64,000 nucleotides of DNA, from assembly GCA_036877525.1 (NCBI GenBank), contig JAZGTH010000098.1:310001-374000 (forward strand), given 5' to 3'. Numbering within the stretch: the first letter of the stretch is position 1; each line of letters opens with the position of its first letter. Below the pieces are notes generated by a model. That model searched no databases and had not been told where the DNA came from. It worked only from the letters and a program-made list of their open reading frames with translations. This document shows, in pieces, positions 46,591-60,433 of this stretch. Both the position numbers and the translations under genes were made by a program. Source of the DNA: Chromobotia macracanthus. Its lineage: Eukaryota > Chordata > Actinopteri > Cypriniformes > Botiidae.

Positions 46591-49500
46591 AAATAGTACA
46601 GAGAATAGAAACCTGGATGGAATGATTCTGAGAGTGCTGGAATGGTGCCTTCTCATAATTTCTTAGGGTCTTCTTGATGTTTGTTGACCTCCTTTGTTGG
46701 ACCCTTCCCTGGTTTGGTTACCTGTGAGCATTGGTGAGCAGTCGTTTCTCAGATAAAAACATTGTGGCCTGGGTACACTGCGAATACATTTTTTGATTAA
46801 GAGATTTAGTGCTGATGACATCTGTTGATCAAGTGTTCAATGGCATGAGGTGAAACAAAATAAGAAAAAAAAATATCACTGTATTTTGACATTTTCGGAA
46901 GTTGCGCTTATTGTGGAAAACCGTGTAACGTTCTGTTCATACAGCTGAATTTTTGGATAGATTTGGAAGATTTTTCAGTGATAAACAATGGGCCTTAGGA
47001 AATGTTGCAAACAAAAAGCTGAATAGTCTGTTAACTGCAGATAACTGTAACTAGATGCCATAAATTACTCTTGGCCATTGCTTGAATACAACACAATATC
47101 ATGGCAATTCGTAGCTCTTTTTACATTTTAGCGATTTGATGGCTAATTTGTATAAGCAATGCGTACAATATCATTCGTACTTCTTCGTACAACCTGCTTT
47201 CATACCAGTAAGGGTTGGCTTTAGGGGTGTGCCTTCATGCTTGTTTTTTTCTAAAAAATTGTACATTTTTGTATGACTCACATCATACAAATATCATACA
47301 AAGCCGCCAACTAAATAGTTAAGTTTTTCAGTGAGATCAGGTTGGTGAATAAGACTCTTCACACTGCGTGCATAAGCAGTATGGGTTTATATTGTGTTTT
47401 TTTTACACTGGCAGCATTGGCAGAATGCAGTTCCTGTATTTAAAAGAAAAATCTCTTCAAGAAGGTTCTTTTTTATTTTAATTTGTTTTATCCACACTGC
47501 TTTGTTCTTTTGGTTGTCAGTCTCGCCTCTCGTCAGTCTTGGTTGTCAGACTGACGGCAGAAGATCTGGATTCTATATCAACTTTCATTGACTTTATGGT
47601 TTTTTGGAAATAGTCTTAAACTTAAACTAAATGCAGTACACATTATTTAAACATGTTTTTGTGGTTTAGATAAAAAAAACTGCTAATTGGGCAATTGGGT
47701 GTTTTTTAGTGATATTTATATTTGTGATTTCTGAGAGAACAGAGCACAGCAGAAGCGATTGTGTTTCGTGTTTTTGCTGTACCACTCATATTCAATTAAA
47801 ATGACAGTGCCCTGTTTATTCTCAAAAGAGACAAAAACAAGCTACTTCACAATAAAAGTATTGCACTATGAACACTGTGAAACATTTAAACCACAGAAGA
47901 ATGCTAAAATTATTTGGATTGTGATTATTGATGTTGGCATAAACAGAGCAAGCGTTTTGTCCCTGCAATCTGCCATTTTAGGTGAATAAAGAACATGCTT
48001 CCCTGAAAACATTTATGCAGATCAAATATGCAGAAAAACTAAACTAAAGCAATCAGTTGCCTTTTGTTGCCAGTGTGCCTTTTGATTAAAGTTCTTATTA
48101 AGTTAACTGAATTTTTTTTTATGTTAATGTGCCTTGAATTATATCATATAAATTATATCATATATACATTATATAATATAGCATGTGATACAAGCACAAT
48201 TTATTTGAGTGTGACTTAAAGCTTAAAAACTGTGTGGTATCACAGACACATGCGCTAATGTTAAAACAAACAGAAATAAGTACAATAAAATGTAAAACTT
48301 TTAAGAGAACATTTATTTAACTAAAAAAATGTCACAGCAACTCCAAATATTTTAGCAGAATTATATTTTATTAAAATTAAGTGAACACTATTTTACCTAT
48401 TTAATTACTTTGAACATTCGGGGGTTCACAGTGTAAGGTTCACATAAAGAAATGCATAACTTGTGGTTGTTTTCAGAAAAGTAACAAACATTTTATATTT
48501 GTTTTAGAATTGTGTGGACTGTGCTAAAAAAAATAAACATTCAGCCACTGTTGTACCAGAGCTATGTGCAAAAAAATATACAGCCCTGATCATAAGATAT
48601 GAAAATAGGAGCCTTTCCGAACCATTCCTGAATGTTGATGTTTACATTTGGACTATTAGGGGTGATTTATACAATTGGAACGGCCATTTTGTCAGAGTCA
48701 TTTCAATGCTGTGACTCTTCTGTCATTATGTTGAAATGGGACATTGGATTCCACCCTCTGTGTTCTGCGGTTCAGATAAAAAAAGGGAAGAGACTCCACC
48801 CCTCAGCAGTTGTGAGTCACAGTATACACACCCATCCATTGCACAGATGATCTTACTTTGTGCTCACTAAGATTTTTCACTGCATCTTGGGGTTTACAAA
48901 TCAGTGCACACAGTCAGTGAAGCAACCCCGAACGTACATCACTGCATTTTGTATCAACATACTGATGTTTGTTACATTTGACCTCACCTGAGTCTTTTCT
49001 TTTTAAAGATTCATTCAATACATTTCTTTGCATACAATATTGTAAATAATTTGCAGACACAAGAAGTGAAAGAGAGGGGATAACTCAGGGGATAGATCCC
49101 CTCTCATGATTCTGTTTTTGTGACATATTTCTGTCAGCTCAAATTCACAGCTGAACAGACACAAGAATCAAGGAAATGCATGTAATTCTGTCAACCAAAT
49201 CTGTGACTTTCTTGCCCAGACAAGTGAGAAAATGTCGAGTTTGATAAGTAAGAAACCAAAACTAAATGGGATTCCAGTAAACTCTGTCATGAGAATAGTT
49301 TGTTTCATAATATTTTGTCTTCATTAAAAGATCACCAAGTTCAGACCTTTACTTCTGCTTTTTTATTATGGTTCAACTTAAGGTTGAGTAATGTGTCTTT
49401 TATCTTTTACTACAAATATTTAATGTGAAATTTAAGTCCATATATTAGTCTAAAACAAATGAATAAAGACATTGCATTTTAATAAATGAAACTATTTTTG

Positions 49501-51479
49501 TTTGTTTCTGTGCACATGATTTTATCATTTCTGTTTCCTCCTCGGTTTTGTTATGTAATACACAAGCAACATGTTTGGATTTGGTCATGACTCATTGTTT
49601 GATTAGAGCTATAGAAACACTGTATTAATCAAGGAAATGAATTACAGCTTGACTCAGAGCATGCTATAAAAATGCCTGCTTTAGCTTGCTTCAATTTAGA
49701 TCTGTTTGTTACATTTTACCGGCATTATCTTTGTATTTATGCCAGTAAAATAATACCAGTTTAATTAAATAAGCAGGGTACAGTGGCTTGAAACATTTTA
49801 TAAAATAATAATAAAAAAGAATACAAGCAATACTAAGCAATATCAATCAGTGATTACAATAACTAACAAAATCTACCGACATTGAGTCTCCATTTTTATT
49901 ACTAAACAATTAAATATTCAAGGATAATATAGCTTTTCATGTGTGCCTGCCAGTGTGTACCTAACTTTATTCTTCACACACACACCTTATTTAAATATCT
50001 AATATTCTTAATATTTTATTTAGAAATGTTGCTTTACGATGGTGGGTTGCTCTACTGTACTGTACTGTTATTCCCACAATCATAATAGATTGTGTTGTGT
50101 TGCTGTAGTTGTGAATAAAGTTATTCTTATTTTAATCCAACTGCTTACCACTTACTTCTGCATAATGTGCCATTATTGGCTGTAGATTGCTGATGAATGT
50201 ACATACTTTAAATATTAATGTTCATATGGCTATGACAGAGCTACTGAGCTTCTGTTAGTCTTGGGTAACCTTCTACTGTTTGGTATCAGTGTACGTGGGA
50301 AATGTACGTGGGAAAAGAAAACTTTCCTAAAACTTTCTGATAGCAGCCTCTCTTCTATCTACCATTGTGATATGCATATTGTGGTAAGCAATAATCTGCG
50401 ATATTTCAATGTATTGTGTAGCCCTATACTGAAACCCTGCAAGCAGGGGTGAGTTTATGGCAGGTGCACAGCAATCAAAAGGTGGGCACACACAAAATAA
50501 GTTAAAAAACTATAGATAAACCAGTTTTTTGTTCACTTGCCAAGATCAGTTCCCATCAACAATGTTCAGAGTTAAACTTGTTCAAAGCAAGTTTAAAGTA
50601 CGAGCATTTTTAACCTCAAAGGGCGATGAACGCAGCAGTCGTGGGATGGGTTTTGCAGGTAAGGAAGCAATTTAAACATGTACCTTATCGTGCAGAGGAT
50701 GGACACACGTAATTTTAGATAAAAACTGCAATTAAACCAAAATGTTTCCTACAAGTTAATGGACCTGGTGCAGGGTTAGCGATCAGATATGTTAAACGTT
50801 ACTGTGAATAGGAACTACATCGTTTTTTTTCATAGGAAAGTCATGCATCAGCGGCACAAAAGACGCCGCTTGGAGCCACAAGAATGATGTCACCTGAATT
50901 GAGAAGGCCGGCTGTTCTGCGCATGCGTGGGACAGGGGCGCTCTTGTATCTCGACTAAAAGTGCTCATATAAGCATGTGTCATGGGATAGGTGATATATA
51001 TTACATGCCTAAACATAAAAGACATATTTTCACAGCATCCTCCTTTTGACTGAACCATGTAATCGTAAAATGTTTATTATTTAATAGACACATGCAGAAT
51101 GTATTAGGAAAGACGTCTAAAACGGTGCCCAAAATATCAAACAATATGCAAATAATAATAATAAACAGTAAACATATGGATGTTATTAAAAAGGGCCGTC
51201 ACATGCATGACGGTCAGGCTATAGGTAGCTAAACATAATGGTATGCAGCCATGAAAGGTTTTATTGATTTCTTTTTCCTATTTTTACCCCAATGTTTCAG
51301 TCATAAAGTACTTTTGCGCTTCTGCGAGGAATAAACGTTGTGGCATGTTTTCCGGCCATTTAACCTTAAATAAGGACTCCTCCGTGAATAATTATTCCAC
51401 AACAAATCCATATAGTAAAACAAAATCATTCAAGCCAAAGAACAGGTGCGTAAAACGTGTCTAAATACTGCCAGCAGAT

Positions 51480-51771
51480 GGTGCTTTGTGTATGGGCACA
51501 GCGTTTGTGTGCCCGTGTGTGGATGTAGGTTGGGATGCTGGTGGTACAGAAAAAGGAGCATCACTGCGCGCTCTGCCTCCGTTGCCTCCGTTACGCGCCG
51601 CAGTGATTCGCTCTTCAGCAGCCGATGCTTGTTTCTCACTGTGCCAACATCCAGACATCAGTTCATTTCCCCCCCAAAAAACTCGACAGGGCATGACCTT
51701 CGGATCCTTATCCAGCTGAATTTCGGATTTAAAGCGGGGAGAGGAGTGCGTCGTTCCCTGGACATCATTTG
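51480..51771 (+). promoter_or_regulatory. Candidate promoter and non-coding first exon of an unseen gene
   Basis: A block with many CpG (TGCGCGCTCTGCC, TTACGCGCCGCAGTGATTCGC) in AT-rich surroundings ends at CATTTG|GTAAGTGC, a near-consensus donor at 51771/51772. Its only ATG-led frames are short. I could not find a partner exon downstream. In human, STMN2 follows IL7 in this direction, so it may be the start of that gene, but no stathmin coding sequence is visible. Confidence 0.4.
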
Positions 51772-52446
51772 GTAAGTGCACAATGTCATTCCGTTGCACT
51801 CTTTTTGCACGTCAGTGTTTGTTGTAATGCACTATTTCAAGACAGCACAGCGTCTGTTAAAGATGCTTTTCATTGTGGTTAAGGATGGAACAAAGTAGAG
51901 CAATGCGTAACCATCACATCAATGTGCTGAGTGAAGAATGAAGGACCTAATGCGTTTAACGCGATCGGTTTAACGATGGATTCTGGCATCACTTGCTGAT
52001 TGACCCAATTTTGAGATGGAGGGTGGCGGATTATTGGCGGATAACTAAGGATGTGGCAAAGATTTTCTCTTGAACACAAAGCTCGCCAGTTTCGTGCCAG
52101 GTGGATGCTAGATGCGCTCATGATTCCCTGTAAAGAGTTTAAATGTTGGAAAGGCCCCCATGCACTTTTCACCTCCAGAACTGCATGAAGTCAGAAGAAA
52201 TGAGAATCTGAGATCAAATCTAAAGGGGTTCTATATTTTTCCTATTTATTACAAAGTAGCTCAATTGGGTTTGTGCTGACCAGACAAACACCCCTTTTAA
52301 ATGCCAAGAGATCTATATATATATATATATCACAGCTCAGTTTTGTCCACTTCCAGAACAGTGCCAGCCTGAATGTAGGTTAAAGTGACATTGCTGTGAC
52401 TACTTGCCATGCGTTTACAAAAGACTACCAAAAATATAAACACTAT

Positions 52447-52749
52447 CCCAGTTAACAGGGAACATTTTCAGAACATGTTCTCTAAAAGTTCTCTCAAAGT
52501 TATCAGAAACATTCTTACAGTAAGGTCTAGGAGAGCTTTTTTTAATATATTCTAAAAATATTATTTTTAAGTTGTTAGTGGAACCTTTTAAAAATGTCAA
52601 GGAATATTAAAAAATGGATAAAGTTCTGAAAACCAAGCAATAACGTAAATACAACGTTCCTAGAACATTCAAAATAACATTTTTAATATTTTTGTTGCTT
52701 AATGGAAACATTAGGGAAACGTTCTTACAACCTAGAATTTTTAGCTGGG
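52447..52749 (+). mobile_element. MITE family A copy with TA flanks
   Basis: Reads CTA TCCCAGTTAACAGGGAAC at one end and TTTTTAGCTGGGA TAG at the other, giving a TA on each side of TCCCAG...CTGGGA. The interior order matches the consensus. Confidence 0.85.
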
Positions 52750-54877
52750 ATAGCTCTTGTAAGGTAGTGTGTCAATATCATCAAGAGAGATTATGGCCAC
52801 AGGATGCTGTAGACAATGGATCACACTATTTATACGTCTTGTCTAGTATATCCACTCTTGTCCTATGCAGAGCTGAAAATCTGCCTTGTTTCTGTGATGC
52901 ATGCTGTGAGAGTGCCCATTATGTCAAATCTATTGTTGTTTACAAAGCCATTAATTGGCATGTTGGTGTGAGTATTTTACAGCCCTGGAGAGGTGGCAAT
53001 GAAGCTTTTCCACTAGTGGGGAATACTGTATTGACTTCCTGAGCTGACTGGCAGATCTCTCTATGGAGTGCCTGATCACATCTGTAAATGAGCTCATTGA
53101 CTGAGCTGTCTGCTGAATCTAAACAGAATCAAAGGCATGTAATGTAATCTTCAACGATCTGTGCTGCTCTTTGCAAATGTCATGCTTTTGCATGAAAGGT
53201 ACACTGCTTGCAGCATGGTAATGGGATGAGGGATGTCTACAGCTCAGAGACCCTGTTTATCAAAAGATCTTGCTTGTTGTGTGTCAATAACTGAAAGCAA
53301 ACAGTGGTGGAGATAACAGTGAGATTCACTCTTGTTTGCCTTTACTGGGCCAGAGAATTTGGCCAGATATTAAAATGAAATCTACCCGTCTGCCGCCATT
53401 AGGCGCAACTCTTGGTTATTTTCCGTACCACCTCGTTGGTTTCTGCTCACATGGCAGCCTGTTAAAAAATCACCATGTGTTCGGTGATGAAACAATCTGC
53501 GAACTTCTTTTCACAGATATACACTATATTAACAGATGGGTTTCGTGCCTATCTCTCAAGCCTCCGTTAATCTCTCAAGCCTCCGTTAATAGATGACGAT
53601 AGACGTGGCCAGGTCAGCAGCCACGAACGCCATTGGACGTTGCAAATTTCACGCGTTATGTCTCAGTGTAATTATAGTCAGTTATTTGGATGATTCATTT
53701 TAACAAATGGATTGAAGAAGTTTGCTTGTGTAATAAATGTACCTCTATAGCCACTGATCTGGTTGTTGCTGTCATAGGTTTCACTGTGAAGATTTCTAAT
53801 GAGTTTTGCTATCAAGGTCTCCAAAGACTAACTGAGCAAAAGCCTGGCATTTTAGAAGCAGTCGTCTTTATTTCCCTTGATATGAATTATTTATTTCATG
53901 GAGCGCTAGGTGAGGGTTATGTTGTTAGCTATAGGACACATCTCAGGTTCTGGGTTACTATGAGTGACGGTTTCATTTTATTTGATGCCATGTGTCTTCA
54001 TTCCCTCAGGAGACGTTCCCATGTGTTCTTTACAGCGACACATGGCAGGTACAGGTTATAAAGGGCCGTCACATGAATTATGCTTATATTTAGCTAATAA
54101 AAAATATCATTCAGTGGTGGGCAATGACAAGCTTAGAAAAACACTGTCACTTCTGCAGATGCACAAATCGGTGAGGTCATTGCTGGCGAATGGAACAAGT
54201 TCAACATGAGACGTGATTCTGCAGGTGAACAAAGAGTTTATTGAGATGATGGCGCCAGTTTTCTCGTTGGGTTTTTCCATTTATCAGCTATAATTGATGC
54301 GTGTACGGTACATTGCACATCTGTGATTTATCATTTTAAAAATATAAACAGATTTTTTTCCCATGGTTTTCACTTGATTATGAAAGAATCTGACAGTGCC
54401 ATAAGCCAAAATACACCAAACAAATTTTAAAAAAGGCCTAACGGAGAGGTGCTTCTCAAGTAACTGTCTTGTTTAAAAATTTTTATTTAGATATTTTTAG
54501 CAAAAGAAGCAAGGAACAGTCATTTAAAACTCATTAAACAGGTCATGACATGCTTTTTTAAAATAAACTTTCGATTTATAATGTTAGCAAAGTTTTCACA
54601 GAAAAACATTCTATTTTATGACTGCCCTCTAAAATAAACACTTTGTTTAGCTCCTGCTTGTCCTTTAAGACCTCAGTGTGAATTTCCACTGTTATTATGA
54701 TTGGCTAAGAACTTTGCATAAGAAATAACGTATCAACACCCAGAACTAGAATACAGCCATATGTTTGATCCAGTAGCTGGGAACCTTACTCAACCTGCTT
54801 ATCTTTAATACAGTAAAATACAGTAATAATACAGTAACAAAAAAGTAAAGTACCACTTTTAATGTTGAAGCATCTTA

Positions 54878-55214
54878 CCCAGCTAACAATTTTAGGTTGT
54901 ATGAACATTTTGGGTTGTAAGAACGTTTCCATTAGTAACAAAAACATTGTATTAACATTATTTCTTGGTTATAAGAACATTATTCAAACTTTTATAAATT
55001 CTGTAACGTTTAAAATGTTCCCCTAACAACTAAAGAGTAACGTTTTTAATATATATGATATACATTGAAACATTAACATTATTAGCATTAAAAAACATGC
55101 CAACAAAAACTGCCAACACTACTGCCAAAATATTTTTGATAACTTTGAGAGAACTTTGAGAAAACATTTAGAGAACATTAACCAATGTTCTGAGAATGTT
55201 CCCTGTTAGCTGGG
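54878..55214 (-). mobile_element. MITE family A copy, full length, inverted, TA flanks
   Basis: TTA CCCAGCTAACAATTTTAGGTTG at the left and CCCTGTTAGCTGGG TAG at the right. The terminal 11 bases CCCAGCTAACA are perfectly inverted and flanked by TA. The best copy for defining ends. Confidence 0.9.
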
Positions 55215-55709
55215 TAGTGGATGTCTCTTAATGCTTTCACTGCAAACATTAGGCACATTGTGGAGGCAGAGATAATCAAATGAGCACCACATCCTGATTT
55301 GGAAACAAGCTGCTCACAGATTTTTGAAGAGTAGCCACAATAAATGCTCTTTTTGGACTGGAGAGGATGTTTAGAAATTAACAGTTTGTTTTTGTAGTAC
55401 AGTGAACCTCATGACATGACCCCTATAGGAATTCATTTTGCAGAATCACAGAGACATAAAAGTGACAGTGGAAGGAAGGATGCACACTTTATAAGACAAG
55501 TCAATTAAATTATGATGTTTTTAATTTTTGCTTTTTGGTAAAGTAGGCAAAAGAGCTTTTCTTATTAAGCTTATTAAGCTGTGTACGTTTTTGGTGAATT
55601 CATTTGCACAAATCATAGAACGTTTGCTTTATATAGTGTTGTTTTCATACTGTGGAGGGAAATAATTCTATGACCAACTGATCATCATTTGCTGAGTCAG
55701 TGGAGTCAT

Positions 55710-55718
55710 CTCTCTCTC

Positions 55719-55788
<70 letters not shown>

Positions 55789-55802
55789 TTTCTCTCTCAC
55801 TC
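55710..55802. repeat. (CT)n microsatellite
   Basis: Over 40 CT units with three short interruptions. The open frame on the minus strand is Arg-Glu repeat noise. Confidence 0.95.
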
Positions 55803-56309
55803 TAGTGTGCCTCACACCATATTGATTTTTTTGGAAAGAAGGAAGAAAAGGTCTAAGAATCAAACAGCACTGAGAATCAAACGCTCACTGAGGGAAGAGA
55901 GGGTTAATCAAACTATTCTGTGGATTCTCCTCTTTCAGAACTAAATCCTTCTGAATGCCTCGCTGAATCACATTCCTGAATGTGCCTTTGTCCCGTCACG
56001 ATGAGAGAACAGAGGCGCAACGGCACATCTCTGCTGGTTTGCACACCTTTGAGCGGAAAGCATTCATCACCAAGCGTGCTATTTTTAGACTTTTATATTT
56101 AGCCCTGTGGAAATGAAATCAGATGCGTGCCTTTGATAGACAGTTGGGTTCTACGCAATGAAAAAGATGTCAAGAAAGGATAAAAGATGAATCTGACAAC
56201 ACAATATTATATTCTAAGCCCTCAGGCTTTTATTTTTAACACTGGGGTGTGAGGTTGCATCTCACGATTATAATGATGTGGAGCTTTGATGCAAAAGTTG
56301 TATAAGCGT

Positions 56310-56436
56310 TCACATTTACGTATTTAGCAGATGCTTTTAAGATGATACATTTGATTAGTACATGTGTTCCCTGGGAATCGAACCCACAACCTTTGCGCTG
56401 CAAGCGCACTGCTCTACTATTGAGCTACAGGAACTC
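56310..56436 (-). mobile_element. tRNA-derived SINE, inverted
   Basis: Minus strand: TTCCTGTAGCTCAATAGTAG, then AAGGTTGTGGGTTCGATTCC (B-box intact), then the tail TGCTAAATACGTAAATGTG. Confidence 0.8.
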
Positions 56437-56940
56437 AGCGTAACAGAGTGTCCTCCATGTTCTCTTGCATAATGATAGGAATACATTAGCATGACCTAAT
56501 ACTATGTAAACAAGAACATGCTACCCACATGATGTTTTTATCTGATTGGTCGGTTTGTTGCAGAAGGGATGACCTCAGGGTTTGAACCCTTTCCCCCCAG
56601 CAGAGGGTGCAGTGGTGTACTGATTATCTAAGCCCTCTCCGGGGTGCAGGCTGCGCAGTCACGCTTCACTGCATGTAATTATCAAGGATGAAACCATTTT
56701 CCAAGCGTTTGCCTTTTTCTCCCCTTCTGATCCCCTTGTGCCGTACCCTCGAAGCGCAAAAATGGCTCTACTTGATAGGAGTGTTATACAACTAGTCAAG
56801 TGATTTGACCAGAGATGAGTGGGTAAAATGAGGCCAGGTTTAAGCTCAAATACAGTAGATATCATATACATTTATGTAGGAAGCTTACAGTTATATAACC
56901 TCACCTTGAGCCCAAAAGAAGGAATAAAAGCTCACTGTAG

Positions 56941-57238
56941 CCAGCTAACAGGGAACGTTCTAAGAACGTTAGTTAACATTAGCTAGTTTAAAAGTTCTCT
57001 CAATGTTATACAAAATGTTCTTGTAGTAATGTTAACAGAATTATATACCATTCATCAAAAACGTTATTCTTAAGTTGTTAGTGGAACGTTTTAAAAACAT
57101 CACAGAATTAAAAAAAATGAAAAACATTCTTATAACCAAGCAATAATGTTAATACTAATGTTAATTTTCAAAATATTTTTAACTTTTTTGATGGAAACGT
57201 TAGGAAAGCGTTCTTACAACCTAAAATTGTTAATGGGC
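56941..57238 (+). mobile_element. MITE family A copy
   Basis: Begins CCAGCTAACAGGGAACGTTCTAAG and ends CTTACAACCTAAAATTGTTAATGGG. The 3' terminal GCTGGG has decayed. Confidence 0.8.
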
Positions 57239-58261
57239 CAAAATTTCTGCAAAAAGAATTAATCAAACCCAAAAGTTAGGATGCACTCTGTTGCATTGAA
57301 TTTGATGCATTTACTATCTGTTGACCAGTCATTGGCCAGAGAAGCAGGTCCAGGAAATCCAACTGGCAACATTGGTGCTTTCTCTAGCTTGTCGGCGACA
57401 CTGGTTGTAGAGCTGGCCACTGGAAGTCCCTCAGCAGAGCAGTCAGCTGGAAACTGTAGCAACCATTAGCAGCATGGTTACCATGACATCCATCCACCAG
57501 TGAGACAGGGTTTCGGGCTGGACTCCACTGGGAGATGTGATGGAGTGTTTAGAGGGAACTGTTGTGACAAAATGAGATGCAGGAGTTTTTGACATGAGGA
57601 TGAAGGCTTAGTTTTATATTAACAACAGTGGAGTGGTGGACAGATCAAGAAAAAAAAATCAATTTTCGGTTAGCGTATGCATCTGTACGCTGGCGAACTT
57701 GGAAGTGAATAGCCGTGTAAACATCATCAATTGTTTTTCCTTCAAGTTCTGTTGGTTATTTAGCAAACTGGGTCTTATTTATGATTACCTTAATCACAAA
57801 CACAGCTCAGGGCTTTACCACACAGCCCAATCAATCCCTAGAAAATCAATCAGTTAAAAAGTCTAGAACACAAAGCCATACTGGGTCATACAGTACCGTC
57901 ATGGATTCATTGCCGTCAGACAGGGAAGATCTGAATGCGTTTCTAGGGCCTTGTTTGTTGAATCGGGTCTGTGAGCAGTCTGTGACTTACACAGTCTGTG
58001 ACAAATACATCACAGTGACAGGTCCTGCTCACTGGCCTTTTAAATTGCAAAGGGTTTACTGGCCACTCTGGGTCCTCATACAGTATCTGTTGAAAGAGCA
58101 CACTGGTCAGTGTTCCATGGAGAGGGCCATTACAGGAAATGTCATGATAATAAATCATGTTGGACGGTTTGGTATTTTTGGTAATTTAAGAATTAAAATT
58201 TTTTATCGTTGTCGTTTATTATGTTTTAACTGATTTGCCTATTCGGGCTTAATTTTCTTTC

Positions 58262-58466
58262 TAAACTGCGATCCGTAACTTTTTGGGTTAAAAATTAACC
58301 CAGTGGTTAGTTTATGATAATGATTTATAATTTGAGCTGTGGGGTCTAATATCCCGGAAATGTCAGACAATCATACATACATAAAGTACATAAAGTAACC
58401 TGCAATTTTATGTTTCAAACAGAGATGGCGACAGTAAGGCAAAAGTTACAGATTGCAGCTTTAAAT
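58262..58466. mobile_element. MITE family B copy
   Basis: Starts AAACTGCGATCCGTAAC and ends GTTACAGATTGCAGCTTTAA, with AGAGATGGCGACAGTAAGGC inside. Confidence 0.75.
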
Positions 58467-58734
58467 TTTTAATTTGGTATCTTTTAGATCGGATTTAACC
58501 TGTTCCCTTTAATTGGTTAAATTTCTGAACTGGTCTTTAAAATGTGATAACTGTTTAATCTAACTTTTGCACAGATATGACAGATTGCTTGTGATGTAAC
58601 TCATTTTTAAATGACTTCGAAAAAGTGTCTGCAATATGAATATATGTAAATGTAGAAGATAATGTAAAAAAGTTACTGTTGTTAAATTGTGTAACTGGTA
58701 AAAGGTGGTTATGACTGAAGTCAATTTTTGTATG

Positions 58735-58744
58735 GAGAGAAAGA

Positions 58745-58780
<36 letters not shown>
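58735..58780. repeat. (GA)n microsatellite
   Basis: About 20 GA units after AGAAAGAAAG. Confidence 0.9.
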
Positions 58781-58783
<3 letters not shown>

Positions 58784-59239
58784 TGGGGTTGTTCTGTCTT
58801 TGTTTAAACAAGCGTGTTGAGACATAAGGGTGGGAAAGGGACATAGGGGCAATTCAGGCTCATCTGGTTGAGTTCTTCTTTTAGTGCTACAATCATGTTG
58901 ACCTTGAAGATAATAATGCACCTCATTCCTGTTTGTCACAGGCGAGAAAAACACATTATATTCTCCAAAGGCTGTGCTGACTACACAGCCCTGATGACCT
59001 CCCACAACAGTGCTGTCCTTCACCCATCCTCAACCTCAATTGTCTCTTGCTGTTTTTCTTCCAAATCCATGTTTTATTCTGTATTATCAGTATTTTAGCG
59101 TGGTGCCTTAATAAGGCACCGTACTTTAAAACCGTATTAGTCCAATAGCAGATTAGGTATGTTGTGAGATTGAGGTTTTATTTATCTTGTGCACATCAGA
59201 ACAATGGCAGTGAATGACACATTAGTGTTTATTTTGCAG

Positions 59240-59640
59240 GCTGATAACTGTCTGTCTGTCTGTGTCATTTGTTTGTTCTATCTGGCGTTTGTTTGTTCCG
59301 TCTGTCATTATGTCTATCTATCGTTCTATCATTTTGTCTGTTGTTCTATATATCTGTCATTACATCCGTCTGTTGTTTTGTATATATCTGTCATTCTGTG
59401 TCTTTTGTCATGCAATCCATCATTCCATCTATCCATTGTTCCATCTGTCTATTTGTCTATCCGTCTGTCATTGTGTCTATCAGTCACTCTGTATATATGT
59501 TGTTCTATGTATCTGTCATTCTGTTTATGTGTTGCTCTATCTATCATTTTGTCATTCTACCTGTCAATTTATCTGTCATTCTTTCTGTTTGTTTGTTATT
59601 CATTCTTTTTTCTCAGTTGTTCTGTCTTTCATCTGTCTGT
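59240..59640. repeat. Degenerate CTGT/CTAT/CATT tetranucleotide tract
   Basis: Pyrimidine-biased short words (CTGTCTGTCTGT, CTATCATT, TCTGTCATT) run for about 400 bp. All three forward frames are open for 140-156 codons at once, which is a repeat effect and not a gene. Confidence 0.85.
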
Positions 59641-60433
59641 TCTTCAGAAGTAGTATGCAAACCTTGTCGGCTTCATCATCTAGGATGTTCTGATGTCACT
59701 GTGCATGTCTCTCTGCCTCCTGCAGGTACAGTAAAGTAAGGCGTCTCGTTGTTGTGTGTAATCAGCCCCACCACAACTGTCATCAACAAACCTCCCAAAG
59801 GAGACAGAGCAACACAGGAACAGACTGTCATGTGTGTACAGGGTTTCTATGAAAATAAAAGTGAATTATAGGACCAGTTTTGGACCATGTTTCCTACTGA
59901 TCTGTTCAGGGAGACAAAGCCTTATGGAGACACCACAATGCACAATGAAATCATCTAGTATTCTGGCCTAGTACAACAGCTTTGGAGAGTAAAGAAAATC
60001 TCAGAGGGAACTATTAGAACACCCACAACAGTACAAGTGCATTTTAACAGGAAGCCAAAGAGGAAGTGGAATGATAATCTATGGGCCCTTAGGAATGCAA
60101 ATCAGAATCGCTTCCTCTTCGTTCAATGGTGGCATTCCATCCACTGCTTAAAACTCACTTAAATTTTCTGACGCCATCATGCGCCAATGAAATGAAATAA
60201 TCAATGTGGTAATCAGGGGAATTAATTTAAGATTTGCCGTCTCGCACAGCTGCTAATTACTGGTGCTTATGATTGCATGGCTGATGAGCGTCACCCGTTA
60301 TTATGAAGAAGGGCTTATTGCGGAACGCCAGAAGAGCCTCTTTTATGCTCAGCGTGAATTTGAGACATTCGTTTGTAACAAACAGATTAGACACAATCTT
60401 GCCATGATGAATGGCAGGGCTGTTGCCGACATA

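Larger units (their letters stand above)
43571..51470. other. Intergenic region right of il7
   Basis: About 7.9 kb, strongly AT-rich, no recognisable exon. It holds a 26-bp tandem repeat at 44262-44402, a MITE fragment at about 45770-45880 and a family C element at 46369-46590. At 49714-49760 a short inverted ACCGGCATTATC / GCCAGTAAAATAATACC pattern is seen. Confidence 0.5.

Noticed and set aside
59189..59739. Three overlapping open frames of 143-156 codons
   Set aside because: All three frames are open because of CTGT/CTAT repeats; the products are Ser/Cys/Leu-rich low-complexity sequence.
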